Made by a program: the position numbers and the translations under genes
The notes under the pieces: model-generated
Database searches by the model: none
Seen by the model: only the letters and a program-made list of their open reading frames with translations
Told to the model about the DNA's origin: nothing
Part shown: one piece after another, positions 1 to 12,303 of the stretch
Layout: each line of letters opens with the position of its first letter
Position numbering within the stretch: the stretch's first letter is position 1
NCBI GenBank assembly: GCA_903913215.1
Contig: CAIWKE010000011.1
Coordinates: forward strand, 186,001 to 250,000
Length of the DNA: 64,000 nucleotides
Direction: 5' to 3'
Origin: an uncultured Holophagaceae bacterium
GTDB taxonomy: Bacteria > Acidobacteriota > Holophagae > Holophagales > Holophagaceae

Positions 1-3308
<3,308 letters not shown>

Positions 3309-3424
3309 GGTTCGCTCCTTCCGGTGGCCTTTGGGGCGTCCGGTCATGGGGATCAAGGCAGAACACATCCCGAAGGATTATGATACGCGATCAGTGGGTC
3401 ACATTCGTCACAATGGTCCAGTGG

Positions 3425-6196
3425 TCAGACCGCCGCCAAGGGGGCTCCGGAGAGGCGGGCATGGATGGCTGCCGCCGCCCGGCGTCCCTGACCCATGGCC
3501 AGGATGACCGTGGCGCCGCCGGTGATGACATCGCCACCGGCGTAGACGCCCGGCAGGGAGGTTTCGCCGGTTTCGTTGTCAACCACAACAACACCCCCCT
3601 TGAGGGTCCGGAGGCCCTTGTCGGTCATGGCGATGAGGGGGTTCACGTCGAAGCCCAGGGCCACGATAAGGGTCTCGCAGGGGATCATGATCCGCTCGTC
3701 CGTCATCTTGGGGCTGCGCCGGCCATCGGGACCGGGCTCGCCCAGCTCCATGACGGCGCACTCGGCGTGGGTCATCCAGCCCTTCTCATTGCCGTGGAGC
3801 TGCACGGGCGTGGTGAGGAACTTGAACTCGACGCCCTCCTCGTGGGCGTGCTCGAGCTCTTCCTTGCGGGCCGTGGATTCCTTCACGGTGCGGCGGTAGA
3901 CCACGGTGACGTGCTCGGCGCCCATGCGGCGGGCGGCCCGGGCTGCGTCCATGGCGGTGTTGCCGGCGCCCACGATGATGACGTTCTTCCCGACGGTGAC
4001 GGGGGTGCCGTACTCGGGGAACAGGTCGGCGCGCATGAGGTTGACGCGGGTGAGGAACTCGTTGGCGGTGTAGACGCCCTTAAACTCCTCGCCGGGGATG
4101 CCCATCATCTTGGGGAGGCCGGCGCCGGTGCCCATGAAGAGAGCATCGTTCTCCTTGCGGAGATCCTCCAGGGTCATGCTGCGGCCCACAAGGGTGTTCA
4201 TGACGAACTTCACGCCCAGGCCGCGGAGGGTGGAGACTTCCTGGTCCACGATCTTGTTGGGCAGGCGGAACTCGGGGATGCCATAGAGCATCACGCCGCC
4301 TGGCTTGTGGAAGGCGTCGTAGACGGTGACGGTGTGGCCCTTCTTGACCAGCTCGCCGGCCACGGTGAGGCCTGCGGGGCCCGCGCCGATGACGGCCACC
4401 TTCTTGCCGGTGGGGGGCTCGACGGGGGGCAACTCTGAGGAGCCGAGCATGGAGTCAGCGGCGAAGCGCTCCAGGCGGCCGATGGAGACAGGATCACCCT
4501 TGATGCCGACCACGCACTTGATCTCGCACTGCTTCTCCTGGGGGCAGACCCGGCCGCAGACGGAGCCCAGGGAGGAGCTCTCCTTGATGACGCGGGCGGC
4601 GGCCTGCGGATCGCCATTGACGATCTGCTGGAGGAAGGCCGGAATGTTGATGCTCACCGGGCAGCCGTCGATGCAGGCAGGGTGCTTGCACATGATGCAG
4701 CGGGCGGCCTCCAGCTTGGCCTGCTCGGCGGAAAGGCCGAGGCTCACCTCGTCGAAGTTGCACACGCGCAGCGCGGGAGGCTGGCAGGCCATCTCCTGGC
4801 GGGGGATCTTCATCTTCTGGCTGGGCTTGATGGCGCCCAGGTCCAGGTTCTTCCAGTCCAGGTCCGTGACCGGGGGGTTCAGGTACTTGGAGTAGTCCAC
4901 AGGACCCGTGGCCGCCACGCGACCGATCTTGCAGTCGGTGGGATCGCACTGCTCCTCAGTCTTGTACCAGTCCTGGCGGTTGCGGAGCATGTTGAAGTCG
5001 ACCTTGTGGCCGTCGAAGTCCGGGCCGTCGAAGCAGGCAAACTTGACCTCGCCGCCCACGCTCACACGGCAGCCGCCGCACATGCCCGTGCCGTCCACCA
5101 TGATGGCGTTGAGGCTCACCAGGGTGAAGATGCCGTGGGGCTTCGTGAGGTCCGAGACAGCGCGCATCATGGGCAGGGGGCCCACGGCCACAACTTCCGC
5201 CACGGGTTCGCGGGCGATGATGTCCTTGAGGGCGTCGGTCACCAGGCCCTTGCGGCCCAGGGTGCCATCATCCGTGGTGACGATCAGCTCGGCCGAGGCC
5301 GCGCCCAGTTCGTCCGCCAGGAGCACGCGCTCCTTGTTGCGGCCGCCCAGAATGGTGATGACCCGGCGGCCCTGGGAGTGGAGCAGTTCCGCGGCGGGCA
5401 GGATGGCGGCAGAGCCGTAGCCCCCGGCCATGAGGACGATGGTGCCCTCCTCCACCAGCTCTGTGGGGGTGCCCATGGGGCCGGCCACAGCGTAGAGGCG
5501 GTCCCCGGCGCTGAGCTTGCCCATGGCCTGGGTGGTGGAACCGACTTCCTGCATGATGAAGTGGATGTAGCCCTTACGGGCATCGCCGCCGGCCAGGGTG
5601 AGGGGGATGCGCTCGCTCTCGGGGAAGGGCGCCACCATGAAGAACTGGCCGGGCTTGCGGCCGCGGGCCACCTGGGGGGCCTGGACGATGAAGGACCAGG
5701 TCTCCGGGGCGATGAGTTTCTTCTCGAGGATGAGGTAGCCGTCCTGGGTCTCGTCATCTGAGCAGTAGAGGGACTTGCCCTTGAGCAGGGGCAGCATGAG
5801 CTGCTCTTCCGCGTCGATGTGGTCGCGGATGAGGTCAACCAGACGTTGGCCCAGCATGGTCAGGGAGCGCGGAGCGCGGACCTGGCCCTCGTTGATCTCC
5901 GAGAGCAGCTGCAGAGTCAGATCCCACATCTGGCGGTGGTCGTCATGGAGGCGCTGGTAGAGGTTCTCAGCCCCCAGTTCCTCGAGCAGGGGGAAGAGCT
6001 CCCGCTCCTCCGCCTCATTGTGGGGACGCAGGACCTCGTAGATCCACTTCGCACCCTTGTCCACCGCCTGCCAGTCCGAAGTCCCGAGGGCCCCCGCCAT
6101 CAGGGTCAGCCGATTAAGGGCCTCCTCATGGGTGACATGCCAGTTGGGGGTGGGCAGGTTGCCGGAACTGATCGACTTTGTGGCCGAGTCGGACAT
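3425..6196 (-). CDS. hemerythrin-NfnA-NfnB fusion (ferredoxin:NADP oxidoreductase / GltD-like)
   Basis: A 923-residue single polypeptide with three parts. Residues about 15-140 form a hemerythrin (HHE) four-helix domain with HNEAEE, HDDHRQMW and HIDAEEQ. Residues about 150-400 resemble NfnA/SudB: an FNR-like FAD domain (RIPLTLAGGD), an NAD domain (MAGGYGSAAILPAAE) and a 2Fe-2S site around MCGGCRVSVGG. Residues about 430-923 resemble NfnB/GltD: 4Fe-4S motifs CIMCKHPACIDGCP and CGRVCPQEKQCEIKC, then two dinucleotide folds (GAGPAG, GAGNTAMD). Known Nfn couples ferredoxin, NADH and NADP(H) by flavin bifurcation using two separate subunits. Here both are fused, with a diiron O2/NO-sensing type domain in front. 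Start ATG has GGAGG. Role as transhydrogenase is family knowledge; control by oxygen or NO is inference. Sulfide dehydrogenase (SudAB) activity is the alternative. Confidence 0.9.
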   Translation of the reverse strand: MSDSATKSISSGNLPTPNWHVTHEEALNRLTLMAGALGTSDWQAVDKGAKWIYEVLRPHNEAEERELFPLLEELGAENLYQRLHDDHRQMWDLTLQLLSEINEGQVRAPRSLTMLGQRLVDLIRDHIDAEEQLMLPLLKGKSLYCSDDETQDGYLILEKKLIAPETWSFIVQAPQVARGRKPGQFFMVAPFPESERIPLTLAGGDARKGYIHFIMQEVGSTTQAMGKLSAGDRLYAVAGPMGTPTELVEEGTIVLMAGGYGSAAILPAAELLHSQGRRVITILGGRNKERVLLADELGAASAELIVTTDDGTLGRKGLVTDALKDIIAREPVAEVVAVGPLPMMRAVSDLTKPHGIFTLVSLNAIMVDGTGMCGGCRVSVGGEVKFACFDGPDFDGHKVDFNMLRNRQDWYKTEEQCDPTDCKIGRVAATGPVDYSKYLNPPVTDLDWKNLDLGAIKPSQKMKIPRQEMACQPPALRVCNFDEVSLGLSAEQAKLEAARCIMCKHPACIDGCPVSINIPAFLQQIVNGDPQAAARVIKESSSLGSVCGRVCPQEKQCEIKCVVGIKGDPVSIGRLERFAADSMLGSSELPPVEPPTGKKVAVIGAGPAGLTVAGELVKKGHTVTVYDAFHKPGGVMLYGIPEFRLPNKIVDQEVSTLRGLGVKFVMNTLVGRSMTLEDLRKENDALFMGTGAGLPKMMGIPGEEFKGVYTANEFLTRVNLMRADLFPEYGTPVTVGKNVIIVGAGNTAMDAARAARRMGAEHVTVVYRRTVKESTARKEELEHAHEEGVEFKFLTTPVQLHGNEKGWMTHAECAVMELGEPGPDGRRSPKMTDERIMIPCETLIVALGFDVNPLIAMTDKGLRTLKGGVVVVDNETGETSLPGVYAGGDVITGGATVILAMGQGRRAAAAIHARLSGAPLAAV

Positions 6197-6314
6197 GGAC
6201 GCCTCCAGAATCTGTCCAGCATGAGGCGTCCTGGCGCTGATTTCTCTGTTTAAAAACCTATTGTGGAACAGTTGTGATCCATGGCACAGGAGCCTGTTAT
6301 CGCAAGGACTTAGC

Positions 6315-6328
6315 TTCGATAAATCGAA
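6315..6328. promoter_or_regulatory. AT-rich palindrome TTCGAT-AA-ATCGAA upstream of the Nfn fusion
   Basis: Perfect 6-bp arms around AA, 119 bp upstream of the Nfn fusion start and 15 bp after the kinase stop. It could be an operator or the tail of the kinase transcript. It has no T-run, so a terminator is less likely. No protein can be assigned to it from sequence alone. Confidence 0.3.
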
Positions 6329-6342
6329 TTACTGAATGCGCA

Positions 6343-8946
6343 TTAAATATTGAATTTATCCCCGGGTTCCCGGAGCAGATCCCGCACGCGGTTGACCAGC
6401 TCCTTGATGCGGAAGGGCTTCTGGAGGAAGCCGTCCGGGGGCAGGTCCGCCAGGGATTCCAGGGATTCCCGCTGGGTGTAACCGCTGGTGAGGAGCACCT
6501 TCACATTGGGCGCCAGGTCCCGGATGAGGCGGAAGGCTTCCGCACCCCCCATGCGGGGCATGGTCATGTCCAGGAGGACCAGGTCCACGGCTTGCCCGGC
6601 CTGGAAGAGCTCCACGGCCTCCAGCCCATCCCTGGCTTCCAGCACCTTGAACCCGGAAGCCTCTAGGGCGCTTCGGGCCAGATCCCGGATGATGCCCTCG
6701 TCGTCCACCACGAGGATGGTGCCGGTCATGCGCTGCTCGGATTCGGGCCGGGTCGTCGGCATGGTCACTGTGACGTCGCCAGCCGGGAAGAGCAGGATGA
6801 AGGTGGTGCCCTTGCCGGGGAGGCTCTCCACCCGGATGCCCGCCCGGTGACCGCGCACGATGCCCAGCATGGCGGACAGGCCCAGGCCGCGACCCGTGAA
6901 CTTGGTGGTGAAGAAGGGGTCGAAGATGCGACCGATGGTTTCGGCATCCATGCCGCAGCCGTCGTCCTCCACCTCCAGGCGCACATAGGTTCCGGGTTCC
7001 AGCACCTGGCCCGGGAAGGTGGCCACCAGGTCCGCCTTCGTGTAGGTCAGGCACCGAGTCCGCAGGCTCACGGTGCCGGTCTTGTCCCCGATGGCCTCCG
7101 AGGCGTTGATCACCAGGTTCATGACCACCTGCTGGACCTGGGCGCTGTCCGCCTCCACCGGGGGCAGGTCCGGCTGCAGGTCCGTGCGGATGGCCACCTT
7201 CTTGGAGATGGACACCGAGAGCAGGTCGCCCATCTCGAGGATGATCTGGTTGAGGTCCAGAGGGCGGATGGCGAAGTGGGCCTTGCCCGCATAGGCCAGG
7301 AGCTGGCGGGCCAGGTCTGAGCCCCGCTGGGTGGTGGCCTCGATGCGCTGGAGGGCGACCCGCAGCTGCACATTGTCCTGGACGAGGCTCAGGGCCACCT
7401 CGGTATTGCCGAGGATGGCGGTGAGCAGGTTGTTGAAGTCATGGGCGATGCCCCCGGACAGCACGCCAAGGCTCTCGAGCTTCTGCGCCTGGCGCAGGGC
7501 GTCCTCGGCCTGGCGCCGCTCGGTCACGTCGTCCGCGAGGAAGATGGCGCCGATGAAGCGCCCCTGCTCGTCCTTCAGGGCTGTGTTGTACCAGTCACAT
7601 TGGATGCGCTCCCCGGTCCTGGTGACGTTCTCCATGCTGGTGCGGTTGCCGACCTCGTTCTGGCGGAGAACGAGGCGGCGCACGGTGACGTCGTTCTGAC
7701 TGTCCGGCGGCTGGAGCATGCGCGGATCCTTGCCCAGCGCCTCCTCGCGGGTGTAGCCAAAGATCCGCTCGGCAGCGTTATTCCACTCCCGAATGCGGAA
7801 ATCCGCATCCGTTTCCACCACAGCCAGGGGTGTGTAGAGCAGGTGGCTGCGGTTCCGTTGCAGGGCTTCGTGCAGGGAGGCGGTCATGGTCTCCGCCACC
7901 CGCAGGGCATGGAGGCGTCGCCCAACCTGGGACCAGACCAGGGCTGCCAGGCAGAGGCTGATGCTGATGCCGCCAACCAGGATGGTCCCGGCCATGCCCC
8001 GGCCCTCCACGTTGTAGAAGTTGGGCTTGATGGCATAGCGTACCTGCCAACTGCGCCCGGCGATGTCGATCCCCCGTTGGGTGTTGGCACTGGCGCCCTT
8101 GGGCCAGCCCGGACTGGTATAGAGCCGCTGGGGACCCTGACTGGCGTAGCTGTCCACCAGCTCGATGGCGACTCCGTCATCCTCGCCCCGGAGGAGATCC
8201 TCCATCATGGGTTGGATGAGGATGCCTGCGGATACCCAGCCGACCAGGGACTCGCGGCGGCTGGCGGCATCGGTGGGGTTCCCGGCGAAGACTGGCGTGT
8301 GGATGGTCACGGCCTCATGCCGTTCACCCGAAATCGAGAAGTAGACCAGGCCCGAGAGGGTGGGCAGGCCCGTCTCCGCGGCTCGTTCTGAGGCCATGCG
8401 CTGGGTGTGGCTGGTGCCCATATCCAGTCCCAGGGTTTGGATGGCGCTGGGGCCCGGCTCGCAGAGCTCGATGATGAGCCGGTCACCCGACTGGCTGGGC
8501 TCTTCGCTGGGCCTGGGATCGGCGGCGGCCAGGTGATAGCGGCCCACCAGTTGTTCACGGGCACCCATGAAGGTGTCCAACTCGCTCTTGGGAACACGCC
8601 GGATGAAGGCCAGGCTGGTCACCCCCGGGTGGTGGGTGGACAGATCCAATCGGCCCACATACTCCCGCCAGAGGGCAGGGGAGGGGTGCTCCGCGCCCTG
8701 GGCGAAGAACCCCAGGGCGCCGCGAGTGAGGTCCTCGTAGCGTCCCAGCCGGTTCTTGAGGCTCAGTTGGACCCGCCCCACGACCCGCTCCAGGCGGGCC
8801 TGGTCTCGCTGGCCCTGCTGTCGGAGGGCGGCCAGCCAAGTAAGCACACTGAGACCCAGGCAGGCCACCAGGACCACCAGGGTGAGGAGCCAGGGGCCGC
8901 GCTGGCGGCCCTGATCGAAGGGCTTGAAATGGGGGAGCAATGACAT
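6343..8946 (-). CDS. CHASE/PAS hybrid sensor histidine kinase with C-terminal receiver
   Basis: Membrane-bound sensor kinase of 867 residues. TM1 at about 20-40 (LLTLVVLVACLGLSVLTWLA) and TM2 at about 318-336 bracket an extracytoplasmic CHASE-type domain. It is followed by a PAS domain (about 365-480, with EWNNAAERIFGYTREEALG), an NtrB-like HisKA site HDFNN (about 502), an HATPase domain (DDGCGMD, GRGLGLSAMLG) and a REC domain from about 740, with the phosphoacceptor Asp in LVLLDMTMP. The ligand is unknown. CHASE domains bind small molecules. No response-regulator gene is adjacent, so output may pass through a distant partner. The gene stands alone between the Nfn fusion and a divergent small gene. 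Confidence 0.92.
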   Translation of the reverse strand: MSLLPHFKPFDQGRQRGPWLLTLVVLVACLGLSVLTWLAALRQQGQRDQARLERVVGRVQLSLKNRLGRYEDLTRGALGFFAQGAEHPSPALWREYVGRLDLSTHHPGVTSLAFIRRVPKSELDTFMGAREQLVGRYHLAAADPRPSEEPSQSGDRLIIELCEPGPSAIQTLGLDMGTSHTQRMASERAAETGLPTLSGLVYFSISGERHEAVTIHTPVFAGNPTDAASRRESLVGWVSAGILIQPMMEDLLRGEDDGVAIELVDSYASQGPQRLYTSPGWPKGASANTQRGIDIAGRSWQVRYAIKPNFYNVEGRGMAGTILVGGISISLCLAALVWSQVGRRLHALRVAETMTASLHEALQRNRSHLLYTPLAVVETDADFRIREWNNAAERIFGYTREEALGKDPRMLQPPDSQNDVTVRRLVLRQNEVGNRTSMENVTRTGERIQCDWYNTALKDEQGRFIGAIFLADDVTERRQAEDALRQAQKLESLGVLSGGIAHDFNNLLTAILGNTEVALSLVQDNVQLRVALQRIEATTQRGSDLARQLLAYAGKAHFAIRPLDLNQIILEMGDLLSVSISKKVAIRTDLQPDLPPVEADSAQVQQVVMNLVINASEAIGDKTGTVSLRTRCLTYTKADLVATFPGQVLEPGTYVRLEVEDDGCGMDAETIGRIFDPFFTTKFTGRGLGLSAMLGIVRGHRAGIRVESLPGKGTTFILLFPAGDVTVTMPTTRPESEQRMTGTILVVDDEGIIRDLARSALEASGFKVLEARDGLEAVELFQAGQAVDLVLLDMTMPRMGGAEAFRLIRDLAPNVKVLLTSGYTQRESLESLADLPPDGFLQKPFRIKELVNRVRDLLREPGDKFNI

Positions 8947-9060
8947 GGGGATTCGCGGGGAACGAACCCATGGTAGCGATGTTTCCCCCTATGAGGGTTG
9001 GGGATCACCAGCAGGGGGGCATCGGTGGGCTAGTATGGAGTTCCACCCGGAGGCCCCACG

Positions 9061-9507
9061 TTGGAACTGCTCGAGGAATTCCTGCCCTATGCCAAGGGCT
9101 GCCTGAAGCACGTCTCGGAGCGGGCGCGCCTCGAGGTCATCCTGGGCCAGTGGGCCGCCAAGTGGACCGGAAAGCAGCGGCTCTTTGACTATTCCCGCAG
9201 CCATCACGGCGCTTTCCTGCACTTCAACCAGCTCATGGGCGGCAAGTGGGTCCAGGCCTTCACCTTCGTGGCCACGCGCCGGGAGGGGGTCTGCCTGCGG
9301 GGGCCTGAGCCGGATCGGGATCGCAAGGCCCACAAGTTTCGCCACAATCCGCTTGATGCGGCCCCCCTCGATGCCCTCTTCGAGGCCTGGTCCCTGCACC
9401 CCGAGGCCCGGCCCTGCGGCCACGCCCTGGAGTTCTTCCTGGAGGAGACCCCGGACGAGGTCTGGGCGGCCTGCCTGGCCGAGGCCCTGGTCCACCTGGG
9501 CAAGTGA
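9061..9507 (+). CDS. hypothetical protein, 148 aa
   Basis: Starts at TTG. A GGAGG at 9049-9053 sits seven bases upstream and decides this start over the out-of-frame ATG at 9035. The product is soluble, with no signal peptide or membrane segment. It has Trp- and His-rich stretches (FDYSRSHHGAFLHFN, FRHNPLDAAPLDALFEAW). I do not recognise the family. It is divergent from the CHASE kinase and 41 bp upstream of the Phe leader peptide, so it could share a transcript with pheA. Confidence 0.75.
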   Translation: MELLEEFLPYAKGCLKHVSERARLEVILGQWAAKWTGKQRLFDYSRSHHGAFLHFNQLMGGKWVQAFTFVATRREGVCLRGPEPDRDRKAHKFRHNPLDAAPLDALFEAWSLHPEARPCGHALEFFLEETPDEVWAACLAEALVHLGK

Positions 9508-9548
9508 TCCTTGCGCCTGTCATTCAAATAGGGCAGAGTTTCAGAACC

Positions 9549-9617
9549 ATGAGCACCTCGGCCCGCTTCTTTTTCTTTAGCTTTCGCACCTCGGGTGCGA
9601 GGGTAAGCGGCGTCTAG
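9549..9617 (+). CDS. pheL: Phe-rich leader peptide of the pheA operon
   Basis: A 22-codon ORF (ATG 9549, TAG 9615) reading MSTSARFFFFSF at its start: four consecutive Phe codons, then Ser and a fifth Phe (9567-9584). It ends 64 bp before pheA and directly precedes an intrinsic terminator. Six Phe-context codons in such a short frame upstream of a Phe biosynthesis gene are the hallmark of ribosome-mediated attenuation, as in enteric pheL. The name pheL is given by function and position, not by sequence homology. Confidence 0.88.
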   Translation: MSTSARFFFFSFRTSGARVSGV

Positions 9618-9672
9618 ATCCCACCGCTTCCGCCATCGCCCCCGAGACCTCACGGCTCGGGGGCTTTCGTTT
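9585..9672 (+). terminator. pheA transcription attenuator (hairpins plus intrinsic terminator)
   Basis: The terminator stem is GCCCCCGAG (9638-9646) with CTCGGGGGC (9656-9664), followed by TTTCGTTT. Upstream, CGCACC-TCG-GGTGCG (9585-9599) can form a first hairpin just after the Phe codons. A candidate antiterminator pairs 9601-9612 (GGG..GGCG) with 9631-9641 (CGCC..CCC), taking bases from the terminator stem. A ribosome stalled on the Phe codons would leave 9601-9612 free; one that reaches the stop codon would cover it. The terminator is seen directly; the antiterminator pairing is inference. Confidence 0.85.
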
Positions 9673-9681
9673 GGAGACCCC

Positions 9682-10791
9682 ATGACCCCCTCCGACCTCT
9701 CCAGCCTTCGGCAGGCCATCGATGCCGTGGATGATCAGGTGCTGGCCCTGTTGAACCACCGGGCCGGTCTGGCCGCAGAGGTTGGCCGCCTCAAGGCCGT
9801 CTCGGCGCCGGAGGCGCCCTTCCATGTGCCTCGTCGGGAGCGGGAGGTGCTGGCCCGCCTGGAGGCCGCCAACCCTGGCCCCTTCCCCTCGGCGGCGGTG
9901 CGGACGGTCTTCCAGGAGGTCATGAGCGCCTGTCTCAGCCTGGAGAAGCCGTTGCGGGTGGCCTTCCTGGGGCCCGAGGGCACCTTCACGCACCTGGCGG
10001 CCCGGCAGCAGTTCGGCGGCTCCAGCCAGGCGCTGCCCCAAGGCACCATCGCGGCCGTGTTCCAGGCCGTGGAGCGCCAGCGGGCGGACTACGGCGTGGT
10101 GCCCGTGGAGAACGCCACCGAGGGGGCCGTGGAGTCCACCTTGGACGCCTTCCTGGATAGCCCCGTCCGTATCTGCGCCGAGATCCTCCTGCCCGTCGAC
10201 CAGGCCCTGCTGCTGCGCCCGGACTTGGACCTGGGCTCCGTGCGCCGGGTCTATTCCCACCCCCAGGCCCTGGGCCAGTGCCGCCGCTGGCTGGAGACAA
10301 ACCTGCCCCACGCGGACCGGGTGGAGGCCCCCTCGACGTCTGAAGCCGCCCGCCTGGCCCGGGAGGACGCCGAAGGCGCCGCCGTGGCCTCGGAGATGGC
10401 CGCGGAGCTCTTCGGCCTCAAGGTGGCCGAGACCAAGATCCAGGATCTGGCCGCCAACGCCACCCGCTTCATCGTGCTGGGACCCAAGGCCTCGGAGCCC
10501 ACGGGCCGGGACCGCACCACCCTGCTGGCCATGGCCCAGGACGGGCCCGGCGCCCTGTTGCGCCTGCTGGAGCCCCTGGCCCGGCGGGGCCTGAACCTGA
10601 GCCGCATCCAGAGCCGGCCCACCCGCCGCAAGCTCTGGGAGTACGCCTTCTTCCTGGATGTCGAGGGCCACGAAGCCGATCCGCTCATGGCCGAGGCCCT
10701 GACCGATCTGCGAGACGCCTGTGCCTCCCTCAAGGTGCTGGGGAGCTACCCCCAGGCCACCATGCAGCCCCTTGCCGAAGGTGCGAAATGA
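9682..10791 (+). CDS. pheA: bifunctional chorismate mutase / prephenate dehydratase
   Basis: Converts chorismate to prephenate and prephenate to phenylpyruvate, the Phe branch. Residues 1-90 are an AroQ chorismate mutase helical domain (LRQAIDAVDDQVLALLNHRAGLA). Residues about 95-275 are prephenate dehydratase (FLGPEGTFTHLAA, then NATRFIVLG with the catalytic Thr-Arg-Phe). Residues about 280-355 are an ACT domain for Phe feedback (GALLRLLEPLARRGLNLSRI, QSRP in place of the usual ESRP). Length 369 is typical of P-proteins. It is preceded by the Phe leader and attenuator and overlaps the DAHP synthase start by ATGA, giving one translationally coupled operon. Confidence 0.97.
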   Translation: MTPSDLSSLRQAIDAVDDQVLALLNHRAGLAAEVGRLKAVSAPEAPFHVPRREREVLARLEAANPGPFPSAAVRTVFQEVMSACLSLEKPLRVAFLGPEGTFTHLAARQQFGGSSQALPQGTIAAVFQAVERQRADYGVVPVENATEGAVESTLDAFLDSPVRICAEILLPVDQALLLRPDLDLGSVRRVYSHPQALGQCRRWLETNLPHADRVEAPSTSEAARLAREDAEGAAVASEMAAELFGLKVAETKIQDLAANATRFIVLGPKASEPTGRDRTTLLAMAQDGPGALLRLLEPLARRGLNLSRIQSRPTRRKLWEYAFFLDVEGHEADPLMAEALTDLRDACASLKVLGSYPQATMQPLAEGAK

Positions 10792-12122
10792 CCGTCGCGA
10801 TCCCGACCTGGACCCCAGACAGCTGGAAGTCCCACCGAGCGGCCCAGCAGCCCACTTACCGCGACCCGCAGGCGCTGCAGACGGTGCTGACCGAGCTGGG
10901 CGAGCTGCCCCCCCTGGTGGTGGCCGAGGAGATTGATCACCTGAACGGCCTTTTGGCAGAGGCCGTCGCGGGGAAGCGCTTCCTGCTCCAGGGCGGGGAC
11001 TGCGCCGAGGCCTTCGGCGACTGCCGGGGCGGGCTCATCCAGGACAAGCTGCGGGTGCTGCTCCAGATGTCCGTGCTCATCACCCACGGCGGGCGCACCG
11101 GCGTCATCCACCTGGGGCGCATCGCGGGCCAGTATGCCAAGCCCCGCAGCGGCATGACCGAAGTGGTCGATGGCCGCGAAGTGCCGGTCTACCGCGGCGA
11201 CCTGATCAATGGCCTGGACCCCGGGCAGCGGGAGGCGGACCCCAAGCGGCTGATGGAGGCCTATCACCGCTCGGCCGTGACCCTCAACCATCTGCGGGCT
11301 CTGGTGGATGGTGGCTTCGCCGACCTGCACCACCCGGAGCACTGGGACCTGCCCTGGAGCCGCGAGGACGCGGGTCACTACCTGGAGACCCTGGATCAGG
11401 TGCGGGCCTCTCTGGACTTCGTCCAGCGCCTGGGCGGCCTGCCCGAGAACCTCCGCACCGGTGAGCTGTTCACCAGCCACGAGGCCCTGCACCTGCCCTT
11501 CGAGACGGCCTTGACCCGCTGGGTGCCGGACAAGGGCGCCCACTACAACCTGGGCGCCCACTTCCTGTGGATCGGCGAGCGGACCCGCCAGCTGGACGGT
11601 GCCCACCTGGAATACATCCGCGGTCTCGCCAACCCCATCGGCCTCAAGGTGGGCGCCACCATGAGCCCCGATGAGCTGAAACAGGTGCTGGCCAAGCTGG
11701 ACCCCCAGCGGGTGCCGGGGCGCCTGACCCTCATAACCCGCTTCGGCGCCGGCAAGGCGGCGGCGGTGCTGCCGGGCCTGGTGGAGGCCGCCCGGGCCGA
11801 GGGCCATCCCGTGCTCTGGAGCAGCGACCCCATGCACGGCAACGGCCGCACCACGCCCGGGGGCCTCAAGACCCGCTTCTTCGGGGACATCCTCCAGGAG
11901 CTGCAGGAGGTCGCGGAACTGCACCGGACCCTGGGCTCCCGCCTGGGGGCCGTCCACTTCGAGCTGACGGGCGAGCCCGTGACCGAGTGCACCGGCGGCG
12001 TCGAGGGCCTGGTGGAGGCGGACCTCCTGCGGGCCTACAAGAGCGGCTGCGACCCCCGCCTCAACCGTAGCCAGAGCCTGGAGATGGCCTTCCTCCTGGC
12101 CAAGATGATCCGGGAGGGGTAG
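10788..12122 (+). CDS. type II 3-deoxy-7-phosphoheptulonate (DAHP) synthase
   Basis: Condenses PEP and erythrose-4-phosphate, the first step of the shikimate pathway. The 444 residues carry type II (plant/mycobacterial) signatures: RFLLQGGDCAEAF, HLGRIAGQYAKPRS, ERTRQLDGAHLEY and SSDPMHGNG. The start overlaps the pheA stop (ATGA). Being downstream of pheA under one Phe attenuator ties carbon entry into the aromatic pathway to Phe supply. No fused chorismate mutase is seen; that activity is supplied by PheA. Confidence 0.97.
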   Translation: MTVAIPTWTPDSWKSHRAAQQPTYRDPQALQTVLTELGELPPLVVAEEIDHLNGLLAEAVAGKRFLLQGGDCAEAFGDCRGGLIQDKLRVLLQMSVLITHGGRTGVIHLGRIAGQYAKPRSGMTEVVDGREVPVYRGDLINGLDPGQREADPKRLMEAYHRSAVTLNHLRALVDGGFADLHHPEHWDLPWSREDAGHYLETLDQVRASLDFVQRLGGLPENLRTGELFTSHEALHLPFETALTRWVPDKGAHYNLGAHFLWIGERTRQLDGAHLEYIRGLANPIGLKVGATMSPDELKQVLAKLDPQRVPGRLTLITRFGAGKAAAVLPGLVEAARAEGHPVLWSSDPMHGNGRTTPGGLKTRFFGDILQELQEVAELHRTLGSRLGAVHFELTGEPVTECTGGVEGLVEADLLRAYKSGCDPRLNRSQSLEMAFLLAKMIREG

Positions 12123-12303
12123 GGAGCTTAGACCTTCCCTCAACTTGTGGCCCCCGGTGCCGAAAAAGGGGGGGTGGGGTTGCGATGACCCCGGCCCGGA
12201 GTTTGCTAACAATAATCAATACGGTCAAATATTAGGCATTTTCCGCTATCGTGCGTAGGTAACATTAGGCTCGGCACCATATTCCGATCTCCGGGGGTAG
12301 TTT

